Below are positions 9,307 through 17,850 of a stretch of 64,000 nt of DNA, piece after piece. This DNA is from Halomonas sp. ALS9. GTDB taxonomy: Bacteria > Pseudomonadota > Gammaproteobacteria > Pseudomonadales > Halomonadaceae. The notes under the pieces are model-generated. The model saw only the letters and a list, made by a program, of their open reading frames with translations. It was not told the origin of the DNA and ran no database searches. The stretch spans positions 62,001 through 126,000 of the forward strand of contig NZ_LXRG01000076.1 in NCBI RefSeq assembly GCF_001651035.1. The letters run 5' to 3'. The position numbers were made by a program, and so were the translations under genes. The stretch's first letter is position 1. The number at the start of each line of letters is the position of its first letter.

Positions 9307-10512
9307 CTATTCACCCTCTACGCCAATGACTGGCTTGATCGTGCCCCAGTAGCGGCAACTGGGGCACTGCCACTGTAACGCGTCGCTGGCAAAGCCACAG
9401 CGTTGGCAGCGGTGACGCGTTCGGTTAAGCAGCAGCGCATCGGTATGATGCTTTAATAGCAACAGGCGCGTATCAGGGGAAGGTTTTCCGCTAAGCCGCT
9501 GGCTTTCAATATACAGATCGATCAAATAATCCAGCCCGCCTAAGCTCGGCACAGCGCGCAATCGCTCACCGATTAACTCAATCGCTTTGTCGACACCGTC
9601 ACGCTGATGTACGAGCTGCCCTAGCGCAATAATAGTACTGGTGTATGGCGCTTGCTCAAGTAGCCGATAAAGGTGAGCCTCAAACCCCACCTCATCATTA
9701 TTGCGCAAATAGGCGTGCTTAAGGGCGGGCAGCATGGTTGGAATATGCGCTATCTCTTGGCCCGGTATGTTGTCTAATCGTTCAATTGCGCGGGCATAAT
9801 GACCGTTGTCCATCTCTAATTCGGCCAGCAGCAGCGTGGCGCGAACGCAGTTTGCATCTAGTTGTAGGGCTCTTTTGAGATGTTTTTTAGCCAGTGGTCG
9901 GCTGGCTTCGCTAATGTCTTCCAGCGCCAGCTCACATAGCCAGTGAGCCGCGGGGCGTCGCATCTTAGGGTACTGTTTAAGCAGCGGCTGGATCACGTCG
10001 AAGGCTTGCTGCCAAGCTTTTTCGCGCTCTAATAAATCGACGAGCAATTGTTTGGCAGCATAGCGGTGGTCGTCATCACCGCTGTTTTCCAGCAGCGTAT
10101 TGAGTAGTCGCTGCGCGCGGTCATGCACTCCAAGCGCCATAAAATCCCGGGCAAGCTCGAGCTGTATCTGTTCGTTGGTATGTTGCGAAAGGGCGGGCCG
10201 CGCCAATAGGTTTTGGTGAATGCTAACCGCTTTATCGGCTTCGCCTCGGGCGCGAAACAGTTTGCCGAGGGCGATATGAGTGTGAACGGTGTCGCTGTTG
10301 ACCGAAAGCACGTTGATAAAGGTATTGATCGCTTCGTCGGGCTGCTCGTTAAGCAGGTAGTTAAGCCCGACGAAGTAATCACGGGAGAGCGCCTGCGAGG
10401 AGGACGCGGACGGTTGGGAGCGATGTCGGCGGCGTCCGGCTTGGCGATAACCTAACCCGTAACCGATGGCAATGGCGACCAACAGTACGCTTAGCAGCGC
10501 GACATCCAGCAT
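9307..10512 (-). CDS. lapB: Lipopolysaccharide assembly protein LapB (YciM)
   Basis: LapB is an inner-membrane-anchored cytoplasmic protein that controls LpxC turnover by FtsH and so balances LPS synthesis. The 401-residue protein has an N-terminal membrane anchor (LDVALLSVLLVAIAIGYGLGY), a long run of TPR-like helices, and a C-terminal rubredoxin-like metal site with two CxxC pairs (CQRCGF and CPSCRYWG). All three parts match known LapB. Its start codon directly abuts the lapA stop, so the two are translationally coupled. Confidence 0.93.
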   Translation of the reverse strand: MLDVALLSVLLVAIAIGYGLGYRQAGRRRHRSQPSASSSQALSRDYFVGLNYLLNEQPDEAINTFINVLSVNSDTVHTHIALGKLFRARGEADKAVSIHQNLLARPALSQHTNEQIQLELARDFMALGVHDRAQRLLNTLLENSGDDDHRYAAKQLLVDLLEREKAWQQAFDVIQPLLKQYPKMRRPAAHWLCELALEDISEASRPLAKKHLKRALQLDANCVRATLLLAELEMDNGHYARAIERLDNIPGQEIAHIPTMLPALKHAYLRNNDEVGFEAHLYRLLEQAPYTSTIIALGQLVHQRDGVDKAIELIGERLRAVPSLGGLDYLIDLYIESQRLSGKPSPDTRLLLLKHHTDALLLNRTRHRCQRCGFASDALQWQCPSCRYWGTIKPVIGVEGE

Positions 10513-10818
10513 TTATGCCAGTTCCTTGAACTCCTGGGTGCGTAGGCTATCAAGCTCTTTACGCTGCTGCTTATTCTGTCGCTGACTGCGGGCCAGGGTC
10601 GCTTTTAATCGCACATAGACGCCCAGCATGGCGAGCATGCCCAGCACAACGCCAAACACCAGTGTTGCTAGCAGCCAAACCGATAGCGATACCGCTGGCA
10701 GCTCCAGCCAAATAAGGTTTAAGGCAATGGTTTGCTGATTGTTAACGGCAAACAGAATACCTACCAGCACTACTATCAGTAAAATAACGGCTAGAAACAG
10801 CCCTTTGATCCAACGCAT
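10513..10818 (-). CDS. lapA: Lipopolysaccharide assembly protein LapA (YciS)
   Basis: This 101-residue inner-membrane protein is the usual partner of LapB. It has two hydrophobic segments (about residues 6-25 and 45-68) and a charged coiled-coil-like C-terminus. The FAVNNQQTIALNLIWLELPAVSLSVWLL pattern is typical of the family; it is quoted here in parts: FAVNNQQTIALNL then PAVSLSVWLL. An AGGAAA site precedes the ATG. It lies directly upstream of lapB and 112 bp downstream of ihfB. Confidence 0.88.
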   Translation of the reverse strand: MRWIKGLFLAVILLIVVLVGILFAVNNQQTIALNLIWLELPAVSLSVWLLATLVFGVVLGMLAMLGVYVRLKATLARSQRQNKQQRKELDSLRTQEFKELA

Positions 10819-10930
10819 TTGAGTTTCCTAGTCTGTGACGTTCACGGTAGCGCTATTGTGTACGACTCGAGCCGCGCCGTCATCCCGCAGAAGGTCTAGG
10901 CTTCTATAAATCCTATTTAATAGTCGCGTT

Positions 10931-11227
10931 TTAGTAGCCAAGTGCTCGGCTAGCATCTACCTGCTCGCGTAGTTCCTTGCCTGGCTTAAAGTGCGGTACA
11001 TACTTGCCTTCCAGATCAACGGCGTCGCCTGTTTTTGGATTGCGTCCTACCCGCGGCTCCCGGTAGTGCAGTGAAAAACTGCCGAAACCACGGATCTCAA
11101 CGCGACCACCGCTAGAAAGAGAATCCGTCATATCGTCCAGGATAATACGCACCGCCGTTTCAACATCTTTGGCGGACAACTCCGGCTGACGCATCGCAAT
11201 TTGTTCGATTAATTCAGATTTAGTCAT
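10931..11227 (-). CDS. ihfB: Integration host factor beta subunit
   Basis: It is the beta chain of the DNA-bending IHF heterodimer. The 98-residue protein starts [11 protein letters not shown] and carries the HU/IHF signature [19 protein letters not shown] followed by GRNPKTG. The reading frame is open 30 codons further upstream, but the ATG at 11227 has a GGGAG site and matches the usual IhfB start. In many relatives rpsA lies just upstream of ihfB; here the upstream neighbour is the divergent sdhE gene. Confidence 0.95.
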   Translation of the reverse strand: MTKSELIEQIAMRQPELSAKDVETAVRIILDDMTDSLSSGGRVEIRGFGSFSLHYREPRVGRNPKTGDAVDLEGKYVPHFKPGKELREQVDASRALGY

Positions 11228-11431
11228 CGGTTGGCTCCCTGCGAACATTGAAGGCCGTGGCGCTTGCGACCTCGCTAATTTCAAATTCAGCATACTGCGC
11301 AAATCAGTATAAAACAATTCAGATAAAACAAGGTTCTACACTAATTAACAGCATAGGTGATGGTGGGCGCTGGCGCGACCCTACAGCTTAGGTATACTGG
11401 TTTTTCATTTCTTAGATCGGAGCGGCTGACG

Positions 11432-11725
11432 TTGAACGACGACAATTCCCCAGCAGCCATTTTGCGCAAACGGCTTTACTGGCACTCCCGGCGCGGTATG
11501 TGGGAGCTTGATCTGCTGCTTATACCCTTTCTTGAACAGCGTTTTGACCATCTCAGCGAAGCGGATCAACTTGCCTATCAACAGCTCATTGAAGGTGAGG
11601 ATCAGGATCTATTTGTTTGGCTGATGCACCGGGAGTGGCCTGAGGAGCCTAGCCAGCGGCGTATCGTACAGATGATTATTGAGCATGCTGAAACCACCGA
11701 TAATTCTGCCTATCGTACCCTCTAA
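11432..11725 (+). CDS. sdhE: FAD assembly factor SdhE (YgfY/CptB)
   Basis: SdhE helps attach FAD covalently to the succinate dehydrogenase flavoprotein. The protein is about 97 residues if started at the TTG at 11432 (LNDDNSPAAILRKRLYWHSR), which has a GGAG-like site upstream; an ATG at 11357 would add 25 residues of unfamiliar sequence. The diagnostic RGMWELD motif (family RGxxE) is around residue 21. It overlaps the ygfX-like gene, the usual pairing, and nadB follows on the opposite strand as in other gammaproteobacteria. Confidence 0.88.
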   Translation: MNDDNSPAAILRKRLYWHSRRGMWELDLLLIPFLEQRFDHLSEADQLAYQQLIEGEDQDLFVWLMHREWPEEPSQRRIVQMIIEHAETTDNSAYRTL

Positions 11726-12113
11726 GTATTGGCTACTTGCCCAATGTGGGCTGTTGTTCGGCATAGTGGCGATGAGCTATTGGGTGGGGGGTAAGCCAGC
11801 AGCAATAGCAATGGTTATGCTAGGCGGTGTCCTTGGATGGCGCGGCTATATTCGTCAACCCAAAGGCGTGCTTTCGCTGGCGTCTGCAGCGCCACAGGTT
11901 CAAGGCCGCTGGCTGTGTGAGTCGCAGTCAGCGGAGGGTTCACTGACGCAAAGCGAGGGCCTGGGGGATGCGGATCAAGTACGCTGTGACTATTTAGGGC
12001 CCTGGTTAATCGGCCTGTATGTGGGTAAGCAGCGGGTTTGGCTCTGGCCGGATAGCGCAACTAAAAAAAGCCTGCGTGAGGTACGGCAGTTATTCCACCG
12101 CCCTGGCCGCTAG
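11685..12113 (+). CDS. YgfX-like (CptA) inner-membrane protein
   Basis: The protein of about 142 residues has two adjacent N-terminal transmembrane helices (KYWLLAQCGLLFGIVAMSYW, then PAAIAMVMLGGVLGW) and a basic C-terminus with VWLWPDSATKKSLREVRQLF. This is the layout of YgfX, the partner encoded next to SdhE in gammaproteobacteria. Its sequence is poorly conserved, so the assignment rests mainly on position and topology. It overlaps sdhE by about 40 bp. A TTG two codons upstream is an alternative start. Confidence 0.72.
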   Translation: MLKPPIILPIVPSKYWLLAQCGLLFGIVAMSYWVGGKPAAIAMVMLGGVLGWRGYIRQPKGVLSLASAAPQVQGRWLCESQSAEGSLTQSEGLGDADQVRCDYLGPWLIGLYVGKQRVWLWPDSATKKSLREVRQLFHRPGR

Positions 12114-12123
12114 CGTTTTTTTC

Positions 12124-13719
12124 TCACGCTTGTGTTAAATCGGTTATCGAAAGCGAAGAGGCAGCGGCTTTGGGTTGTTGGTGGGGCCAGTCGGTGGAGT
12201 AATGCAGCCCGCGGGACTCATGGCGTTGCAGGGCGGCGAGTACCGTCAATATGGCCAGTTGTAGTGTCTGGTGTAAGCGTTTGCCTTCCGGGGAGGTTAG
12301 GGCCCCTTCTAGTTCTTCCAGGCTGTTTAGCAGTGCCTTTAGGTTCGCCAGCGCGGCGGTTAGCCCGGTTGCGCTACGTACAATCGAAACATGCTGGCTC
12401 ATGGTGGCGCGCATCTGTTGGCGTATATCACTGAGCACTGTCTCGGGCACGGCGGTGGCTGCGGCCCGCCCCGGGGGCTGAAGCTCGCCACAACGGGTCG
12501 TTTGGTCGTGTTGTTCCGGCGCTTGTGTGAGCAACGCTTGAGCACAGCTGCGGGCAAATACTAAACACTCTAACAGTGAGTTGCTGGCCATACGGTTGGC
12601 GCCGTGGAGGCCCGTGCACGCGGTTTCTCCGATGGCATAGAGGTTGGCAACATCGCTGGCGCCTTGCAGGTTGGTGGCGACACCGCCGCAGCTGTAGTGG
12701 GCGGCAGGCACCACGGGAATGGCCTGCTGGGTGATGTCGATGCCTCGGGTGGCACAGTGCGCCAGAATAGTAGGGAAGTGGTGGCGAATCGCTTGTTCAC
12801 CTAAATGGCGAATGTCCAGCCACACATGTCCCAGTGAGCTGTGCTGTATTTCAGCATCAATGGCGCGGGCGACTACATCGCGAGGGGCTAACTCGGCGCG
12901 CTTATCCAGCACCAGCATAAACCGCTCTCCCGCCTCGTTAAGCAAATGACCGCCTTCTCCGCGAACTGCCTCGCTAATCAAAAACGCCGGGCCTTCAGGG
13001 TCAAACAGGCAGGTAGGGTGAAATTGCTGGAACTCCAGATTCATTAACCGAGCGCCCAGCTCTGCGGCCATCATCATGCCTTCGCCACTGCTCGGAGCGG
13101 GGGTAGTCGTGTGACGGTAAAGGCCGCTTGCGCCGCCGGTTGCCAGCACGGTATGGCGTGCGGTGATTGAGTGCCATTGGTGGTTAGTATCGTTGCCGTA
13201 GGCGCCGCGGCAAGCGCCTTGGTCATCTTGTAACAGGCCAACCACGGTTAGGTCGTTGCGCTGGGTTATGTTGGGATGTCTTGCAACGCTGTCTAATAAG
13301 GTGTCCACCACGGCGCGGCCTGTGGCGTCGTCAGCGTGGATTATACGCCGGGCATTGTGACCACCTTCACGGGTCAGGTGATAAGGGTAGCGCGCGGTGG
13401 GGTCGGGCTCGGGTGTAAAAGGAACGCCCTTATCAATCAACCACTGAATGGCAGCGGGCCCGTGGGTAACAGTAAAGCGAACGGCCTCGATATCACACAG
13501 CCCATCGCCAGCAATAAGGGTATCGTTGATATGCGCGTCGAGATCGTCATCCGGCGAGAGCACGGCAGCAATGCCGCCTTGGGCCCAGCGGCTAGCGCCT
13601 TGGTCATCTTGAGCGGGGCGCACCAGCGTTACTGACCTGTGATCAGCCACTTCCAAGGCAAGGGTTAACCCAGCGACGCCGCCGCCAATGATAAGTACAT
13701 CGGATGTTGGCGTACTCAT
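12124..13719 (-). CDS. nadB: L-aspartate oxidase
   Basis: It oxidises aspartate to iminoaspartate, the first step of de novo NAD synthesis. The 531-residue flavoprotein has the FAD-binding start DVLIIGGGVAGLTLALEVA, the RWAQGGIAAVL motif and the succinate-dehydrogenase-like catalytic region HFPTILAHCATRGID with PVVPAAHYSCGGVATN. Length and architecture fit NadB. It converges with the ygfX-like gene, 10 bp apart. The start codon is the ATG at 13719, with a weak purine stretch upstream. Confidence 0.95.
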   Translation of the reverse strand: MSTPTSDVLIIGGGVAGLTLALEVADHRSVTLVRPAQDDQGASRWAQGGIAAVLSPDDDLDAHINDTLIAGDGLCDIEAVRFTVTHGPAAIQWLIDKGVPFTPEPDPTARYPYHLTREGGHNARRIIHADDATGRAVVDTLLDSVARHPNITQRNDLTVVGLLQDDQGACRGAYGNDTNHQWHSITARHTVLATGGASGLYRHTTTPAPSSGEGMMMAAELGARLMNLEFQQFHPTCLFDPEGPAFLISEAVRGEGGHLLNEAGERFMLVLDKRAELAPRDVVARAIDAEIQHSSLGHVWLDIRHLGEQAIRHHFPTILAHCATRGIDITQQAIPVVPAAHYSCGGVATNLQGASDVANLYAIGETACTGLHGANRMASNSLLECLVFARSCAQALLTQAPEQHDQTTRCGELQPPGRAAATAVPETVLSDIRQQMRATMSQHVSIVRSATGLTAALANLKALLNSLEELEGALTSPEGKRLHQTLQLAILTVLAALQRHESRGLHYSTDWPHQQPKAAASSLSITDLTQA

Positions 13720-13967
13720 AGTGCCCGCTCCCTCTTGATACTGACCGAATTATTGCAAACCCTGAATGTCGCTAGCGTTGCCGATAGCAACTGGTTAGGA
13801 GGCAGGCATCATAGCGTGGCAATTCGCGTTTAGCGATGTTTTCGGATAAGAAATACGGGATGTTTGAGCGCAAGAATAAGCGCAGCTGAAAGCAGCGTAT
13901 AAGAATGAGTAAAATGAAAATAAACGAATATGGGGGAAACTGGAAGGGAGTAATCTAGTTTGTAAAA

Positions 13968-14054
13968 TGGTGCCCGGAGCCGGACTTGAACCGGCACGGG
14001 GTTACCCCCGAGAGATTTTAAGTCTCTTGCGTCTACCGATTTCGCCATCCGGGC
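13968..14054 (-). tRNA. tRNA-Leu (UAA)
   Basis: This 87-nt class II tRNA has a long variable arm. The acceptor stem GCCCGGA/TCCGGGC is followed by an encoded ACCA. The anticodon loop ACTTAAAAT gives anticodon UAA. It is the third of three tRNAs transcribed leftward after pgsA. Confidence 0.96.
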
Positions 14055-14122
14055 TAGACATTACAAACAATCATACTGCAATGCTGTTTCGTGCTACTTA
14101 AAACATCACTGCTACACAAATA

Positions 14123-14196
14123 TGGAGGCTGGAGTCGGAATCGAACCGGCGTACACGGAGTTGCAGTCCGCTGCATAACCACTCTGCCATCCAGCC
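14123..14196 (-). tRNA. tRNA-Cys (GCA)
   Basis: This 74-nt tRNA has acceptor stem GGCTGGA/TCCAGCC followed by TCCA. The anticodon loop CTGCAAC gives anticodon GCA. It is the middle gene of the Gly-Cys-Leu cluster. Confidence 0.96.
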
Positions 14197-14207
14197 TCAA
14201 AAGTCGT

Positions 14208-14282
14208 TGGAGCGGGAAAGGAGATTCGAACTCCCGACCCTCGCCTTGGCAAGGCGATGCTCTACCACTGAGCTATTCCCGC
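14208..14282 (-). tRNA. tRNA-Gly (GCC)
   Basis: This 75-nt tRNA has acceptor stem GCGGGAA/TTCCCGC followed by TCCA. The anticodon loop TTGCCAA gives anticodon GCC. It lies 80 bp downstream of pgsA, the usual uvrC-pgsA-tRNA order. Confidence 0.96.
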
Positions 14283-14362
14283 TTGACTCGAGGGCGAATT
14301 ATACGGATCACCGCCAAGTTGTCAATCAATTAATGTGCGCTCCTTATTGCCTTATCAGCAGC

Positions 14363-14911
14363 TTACATAGAACGGCTAAGGTGCGGCCAGGCGGCTTTCA
14401 GGTACTGGATCATCGACCACAACGTCAGGATAGCGGCGCTATACAGCACTACAACGCCCAGCAGTGCAAATTCATGGGTCGGCGGAAGTGCCAGCAAGAT
14501 TAGCAGCGACACCATTTGCAGGGTCGTTTTCAACTTGCCTACCCAGGAAACCGCCACCATGCCACGTTTGCCCATTTCAGCCATCCATTCGCGCAGCGCC
14601 GAAATGACAATTTCACGGCCAATAATGACCAGCGCTGGAAGCGTTAGCACCAGGGTGTCATAAAGCTCAATTAATAACGCCAGGGCCACGACCACCATGA
14701 GTTTATCGGCTACTGGGTCTAGAAAGGCGCCAAAAGGCGTTGACTGGTTCCAGCGACGCGCCAAATAGCCGTCCAGCCAGTCGGTGATGGAGGCCAATCC
14801 AAACAGGCCCGCCGCCACGGGCATGCTCCAGCTGAAGGGTAGATAAAATAGCACCACCAGCAGTGGAATAAAGGCGATTCTCGCCAGTGTCAATATATTG
14901 GGTATGTTCAT
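14363..14911 (-). CDS. pgsA: CDP-diacylglycerol-glycerol-3-phosphate 3-phosphatidyltransferase
   Basis: It makes phosphatidylglycerophosphate, the committed step to phosphatidylglycerol, in the inner membrane. The 182-residue protein has several hydrophobic helices. The CDP-alcohol phosphotransferase motif is complete: DGYLAR, then G and the paired aspartates of [12 protein letters not shown] (about residues 48-70). It follows uvrC by 96 bp on the same strand and precedes the tRNA cluster. Confidence 0.94.
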   Translation of the reverse strand: MNIPNILTLARIAFIPLLVVLFYLPFSWSMPVAAGLFGLASITDWLDGYLARRWNQSTPFGAFLDPVADKLMVVVALALLIELYDTLVLTLPALVIIGREIVISALREWMAEMGKRGMVAVSWVGKLKTTLQMVSLLILLALPPTHEFALLGVVVLYSAAILTLWSMIQYLKAAWPHLSRSM

Positions 14912-15007
14912 CGCAGGGTGCGATCCTTGCCGGAAAATCAGAGGATTCGAAGTGTCTGGGGCTCATTCTATCCCCCTTGGTCGATAGCATCCATGCCAAA
15001 CGGGCGT

Positions 15008-16822
15008 TTATCCGTTGAGTGCCCGATAAATACTTTCTGCTAACGACGCATTAATGCCCGGTACCCGGGCTAACTCATCGCGGCTGGCCTTTTGCACCCC
15101 TTGAAGGCCGCCAAAAAAACGCAGTAACTCGCGCCGACGTTTAGGGCCAATGCCGGGGATGTCCTGCAAGGTGGAGGTGCGTCGCGCTTTATCGCGCTGA
15201 GCGCGGTGGCCAGCAATGGCAAAACGGTGTGATTCATCGCGAATATGCTGGATCAGGTGTAAAGCGGGGGAGGCCGGATCCAGGTCGAGCGGGTTGTCAG
15301 CGGTTTCTACAAACAAGCTTTCAAGCCCCGCTTTACGCGTAGTGCCTTTGGCAACGCCCAGTAGCATTATGTTGCTGATGTCGAGTTGTTTAAACACCTC
15401 GCGGGCCATATTGAGCTGCCCTTTGCCGCCGTCGACGATCAAAATGTCGGGGGCAATCGCTTCGCCACTTTTTACTCGCTTAAGACGCCGTGTCAGGGCT
15501 TGTTGCATAGCGGCGTAGTCGTCGCCGGCGGCTACCCCCTCAATGCGGAAGTGGCGGTAGTCGCTTTTACGGGGGCCTTGATGATCAAATACGACACAGG
15601 AGGCAACGGTTGCCTCTCCGTGACTATGGCTAATGTCGAAACACTCCAAGCGCTGCGGCGTTTCTGCTAAGCCCAACGCTTTCTGCAGGGCGGTAAAGCG
15701 CTGGGTAAGCTGGGTTTGATTAGCCAGTTGCGAGGCCAACTGTTGCTCGGCGTTGGTAATGGCGAGCTGTTGCCACTGGGCGCGGTGACCGCGTACTTGG
15801 CTGGTAACGCGAATGCGCTTGCCTGCCTGCTGGGTTAGTGCCTCGGCAATCAGGTCGCTATCGTCGAGGGGATGGCTAGTAATTACTTCGCTGGGCACGT
15901 TGTGCGGTTGACCAAAATAGTATTGGCTAACTACTTCGGTGAGCAGTGTCTCTAGCGGCAGATCCAGGTCGTTTTTGGGCGTGTGATGGCGCGCCCCCAG
16001 CAGCCGGCCGTCGCGGACGCTTAGCACTGAAACGCCAAGCGCGCCGGGGCGCTGGGCGAGGGCGAAAATATCGGCATCTCCGCCGCCGGTGTCGACAAAC
16101 TGACGCTGCTGAAGCTGTCGCAACTGTTGAACCTGATCACGCAGGCGAGCGGCCTCTTCAAAGTTAAGCGCCTGGCTAGCGGTTTCCATTGCTTCCATTA
16201 ATTCTTGTGTAACACGCTCACTTTTACCTTCAAGGCACATTACCGCGTGTTCGAGATCCCGGCGGTAGTCTTCGGCGGAAATATAGTCGACGCAGGGGGC
16301 GCTACAGCGCTGTATCTGATATTGCAAGCAGGGGCGCGAGCGGTGGGCAAACACGCTGTCTTCGCAGTTGCGAATATGAAATATCTTTTGCATCAATGCC
16401 AGGCTTTCGCGCACAGCGCCGCTGCTGGGGTAGGGGCCTAAGTAGCGTCCATCGTCGCTGCGTTGCCGGGCGCGTTTGTACTCAAGGGCCGGGTAGGGGT
16501 GGCGGTCAGTGACAAATACAAACGGATAGGACTTATCGTCGCGCAGCAAAATATTGTAGGGCGGACGCAGTTGTTTAATCAGCGTTTGTTCGAGCAGCAG
16601 CGCTTCGGTTTCGGTACGCGTGACGGTGACTTGAACGTCAGCGATACGCCCCACCATGGCCTGGGTTTTGGTGTTCAACTGACCACGAAAATAGCTGGTA
16701 AGGCGCGTTTTTAAGCGCTTGGCTTTGCCCACATAGAGGGTGTTGCTTTGCTCATCAAGCATCCGATAAACCCCCGGTGAGGAGCTTACCGAGCTTAAGA
16801 ACTGTTTTGAATCAAAGGTCAT
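15008..16822 (-). CDS. uvrC: Excinuclease ABC subunit C
   Basis: It makes both incisions in UvrABC nucleotide excision repair. The 604-residue protein has the GIY-YIG nuclease domain at the N-terminus (SPGVYRMLDEQSNTLYVGKA), a UVR domain around residues 200-235 (LNFEEAARLRDQVQQL), the RNase H-like second nuclease domain (LECFDISHSHG and LIVDGGKGQL), and a C-terminal double helix-hairpin-helix (IPGIGPKRRRELL and VPGINASLAESIY). All parts are intact. It lies 41 bp after the gacA-like gene, a conserved pairing. Confidence 0.96.
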   Translation of the reverse strand: MTFDSKQFLSSVSSSPGVYRMLDEQSNTLYVGKAKRLKTRLTSYFRGQLNTKTQAMVGRIADVQVTVTRTETEALLLEQTLIKQLRPPYNILLRDDKSYPFVFVTDRHPYPALEYKRARQRSDDGRYLGPYPSSGAVRESLALMQKIFHIRNCEDSVFAHRSRPCLQYQIQRCSAPCVDYISAEDYRRDLEHAVMCLEGKSERVTQELMEAMETASQALNFEEAARLRDQVQQLRQLQQRQFVDTGGGDADIFALAQRPGALGVSVLSVRDGRLLGARHHTPKNDLDLPLETLLTEVVSQYYFGQPHNVPSEVITSHPLDDSDLIAEALTQQAGKRIRVTSQVRGHRAQWQQLAITNAEQQLASQLANQTQLTQRFTALQKALGLAETPQRLECFDISHSHGEATVASCVVFDHQGPRKSDYRHFRIEGVAAGDDYAAMQQALTRRLKRVKSGEAIAPDILIVDGGKGQLNMAREVFKQLDISNIMLLGVAKGTTRKAGLESLFVETADNPLDLDPASPALHLIQHIRDESHRFAIAGHRAQRDKARRTSTLQDIPGIGPKRRRELLRFFGGLQGVQKASRDELARVPGINASLAESIYRALNG

Positions 16823-16863
16823 AGCAGCGTGTCGATACCCGATAACAGCAGGGGAGGGTGGGG

Positions 16864-17514
16864 TTATATTTGAGTCGCGTCAAACCCCTCTACCAGCCCG
16901 TGGCGGAGCGCTAGATGAGTCAGCTCGACGTCGGTGGCTACCGGTAGTTTATCAAACAGTCGATAACGGTAGGTATTGACCGTTTTAGGGCTTAGATGCA
17001 GACGATCGGAGATATCTTGTACGCGCTGGCAGTTCACAATCATAAGGGCGATCTGTAGCTCACGGTGGGAGAGATGGCTAAACGGATTATCCTCATCGGT
17101 AAAATGTGACATAGCCAGCCGTTGGGCAATTTGTTGACTTACATAGCGTCGGCCGTGGAAGACTTGGCGGATGGCATCGGTCATTTCTGTTGCATCTGCG
17201 CCTTTGCTCAAAAAGCCTGAGGCGCCGGCTTCCAGCATGCGACGCAGTACGCTGTCTTCCATATGTGCAGTTAAGATCAAAACCTTGACGTCTTTCATAT
17301 TTCGGTGAATACGCCGAGTGGCCTCAAGCCCGCCAATGCCTGGCATGCGAATGTCCATCAGCACGATGTCGGGTTTTAAATGACGGCACTGGGTCACGGC
17401 ACTTTCACCGTCGTCGACCTCGCCCACAATTTTAATGTCACGCTCTTCGTTTAGCAGGTGAGCGATGCTAGTTCTAACTAGGTGATGATCATCGGCGATA
17501 AGTACAGTGATCAA
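16864..17514 (-). CDS. gacA: GacA/UvrY-type two-component response regulator
   Basis: This is a LuxR/FixJ-type response regulator, 216 residues. The receiver domain has the acidic pair DDHH near residue 8, phosphoacceptor D54 in DIVLMDIRMPG, and the conserved lysine in FLSKGA. The C-terminal HTH is seen in LSHRELQIALMI through VNTYRYRLFDKL. Position directly upstream of uvrC is the hallmark of GacA/UvrY, which activates Csr/Rsm small RNAs in response to BarA/GacS. The sensor kinase is not in the window. It fits the c-di-GMP and lifestyle-switch genes nearby, but no direct link is visible. Confidence 0.93.
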   Translation of the reverse strand: MITVLIADDHHLVRTSIAHLLNEERDIKIVGEVDDGESAVTQCRHLKPDIVLMDIRMPGIGGLEATRRIHRNMKDVKVLILTAHMEDSVLRRMLEAGASGFLSKGADATEMTDAIRQVFHGRRYVSQQIAQRLAMSHFTDEDNPFSHLSHRELQIALMIVNCQRVQDISDRLHLSPKTVNTYRYRLFDKLPVATDVELTHLALRHGLVEGFDATQI

Positions 17515-17631
17515 TGGACAGGCTCCTGCATGGAAACATCATGGGCTCAGGCGTTGGCCTTGTACTCTAATGCATAGAGTGCCACAGCTAACGACAAAGG
17601 AGAATTAGTTAGCCGCGGATGATGTGAATAC

Positions 17632-17660
17632 TTGACCAGGACAAAGGTACAACGTAGTAT
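17632..17660 (+). promoter_or_regulatory. Sigma-70 promoter for tRNA-Ala
   Basis: TTGACC (17632-17637) and TAGTAT (17655-17660) are separated by 17 bp, followed by a G/C-containing leader and the tRNA 27 bp downstream. Spacing and position fit a sigma-70 promoter for the tRNA gene. Confidence 0.6.
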
Positions 17661-17687
17661 TCGCCTCGCTGTTGAAGGATAGCATGT

Positions 17688-17763
17688 GGGGCCTTAGCTC
17701 AGCTGGGAGAGCGCAACACTGGCAGTGTTGAGGTCAGCGGTTCGATCCCGCTAGGCTCCACCA
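17688..17763 (+). tRNA. tRNA-Ala (GGC)
   Basis: This 76-nt tRNA has acceptor stem GGGGCCT/AGGCTCC (one G-U pair) followed by encoded ACCA. The anticodon loop CTGGCAG gives anticodon GGC. It is a single gene between the divergent gacA and convergent argF genes, with its own promoter and terminator. Confidence 0.97.
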
Positions 17764-17802
17764 AGTTAATCCCTGCCAAAACAATCTTTACCGAAATTCT
17801 AG

Positions 17803-17837
17803 AAAAAAGCCTCGTTATTCAGACGAGGCTTTTTTTA
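17803..17837. terminator. Bidirectional intrinsic terminator between tRNA-Ala and argF
   Basis: AGCCTCGT and ACGAGGCT form an 8-bp stem over a 7-nt loop, with an A-run before and a T-run of seven after. It therefore works in both directions, for the tRNA on the plus strand and argF on the minus strand. Confidence 0.88.
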
Positions 17838-17850
17838 TTGAAAAAAACGA

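Noticed and set aside
13830..14048. A 72-codon minus-strand reading frame
   Set aside because: It lies mostly over tRNA-Leu, whose cloverleaf is complete, so the frame is a chance product of the tRNA sequence.
14091..14503. Plus-strand reading frames over the tRNA cluster
   Set aside because: They cross tRNA-Cys and tRNA-Gly on the other strand and continue into antisense pgsA. The translated text (SRNRTGVHGVAVRC-like) is the well-known artefact from antisense tRNA.
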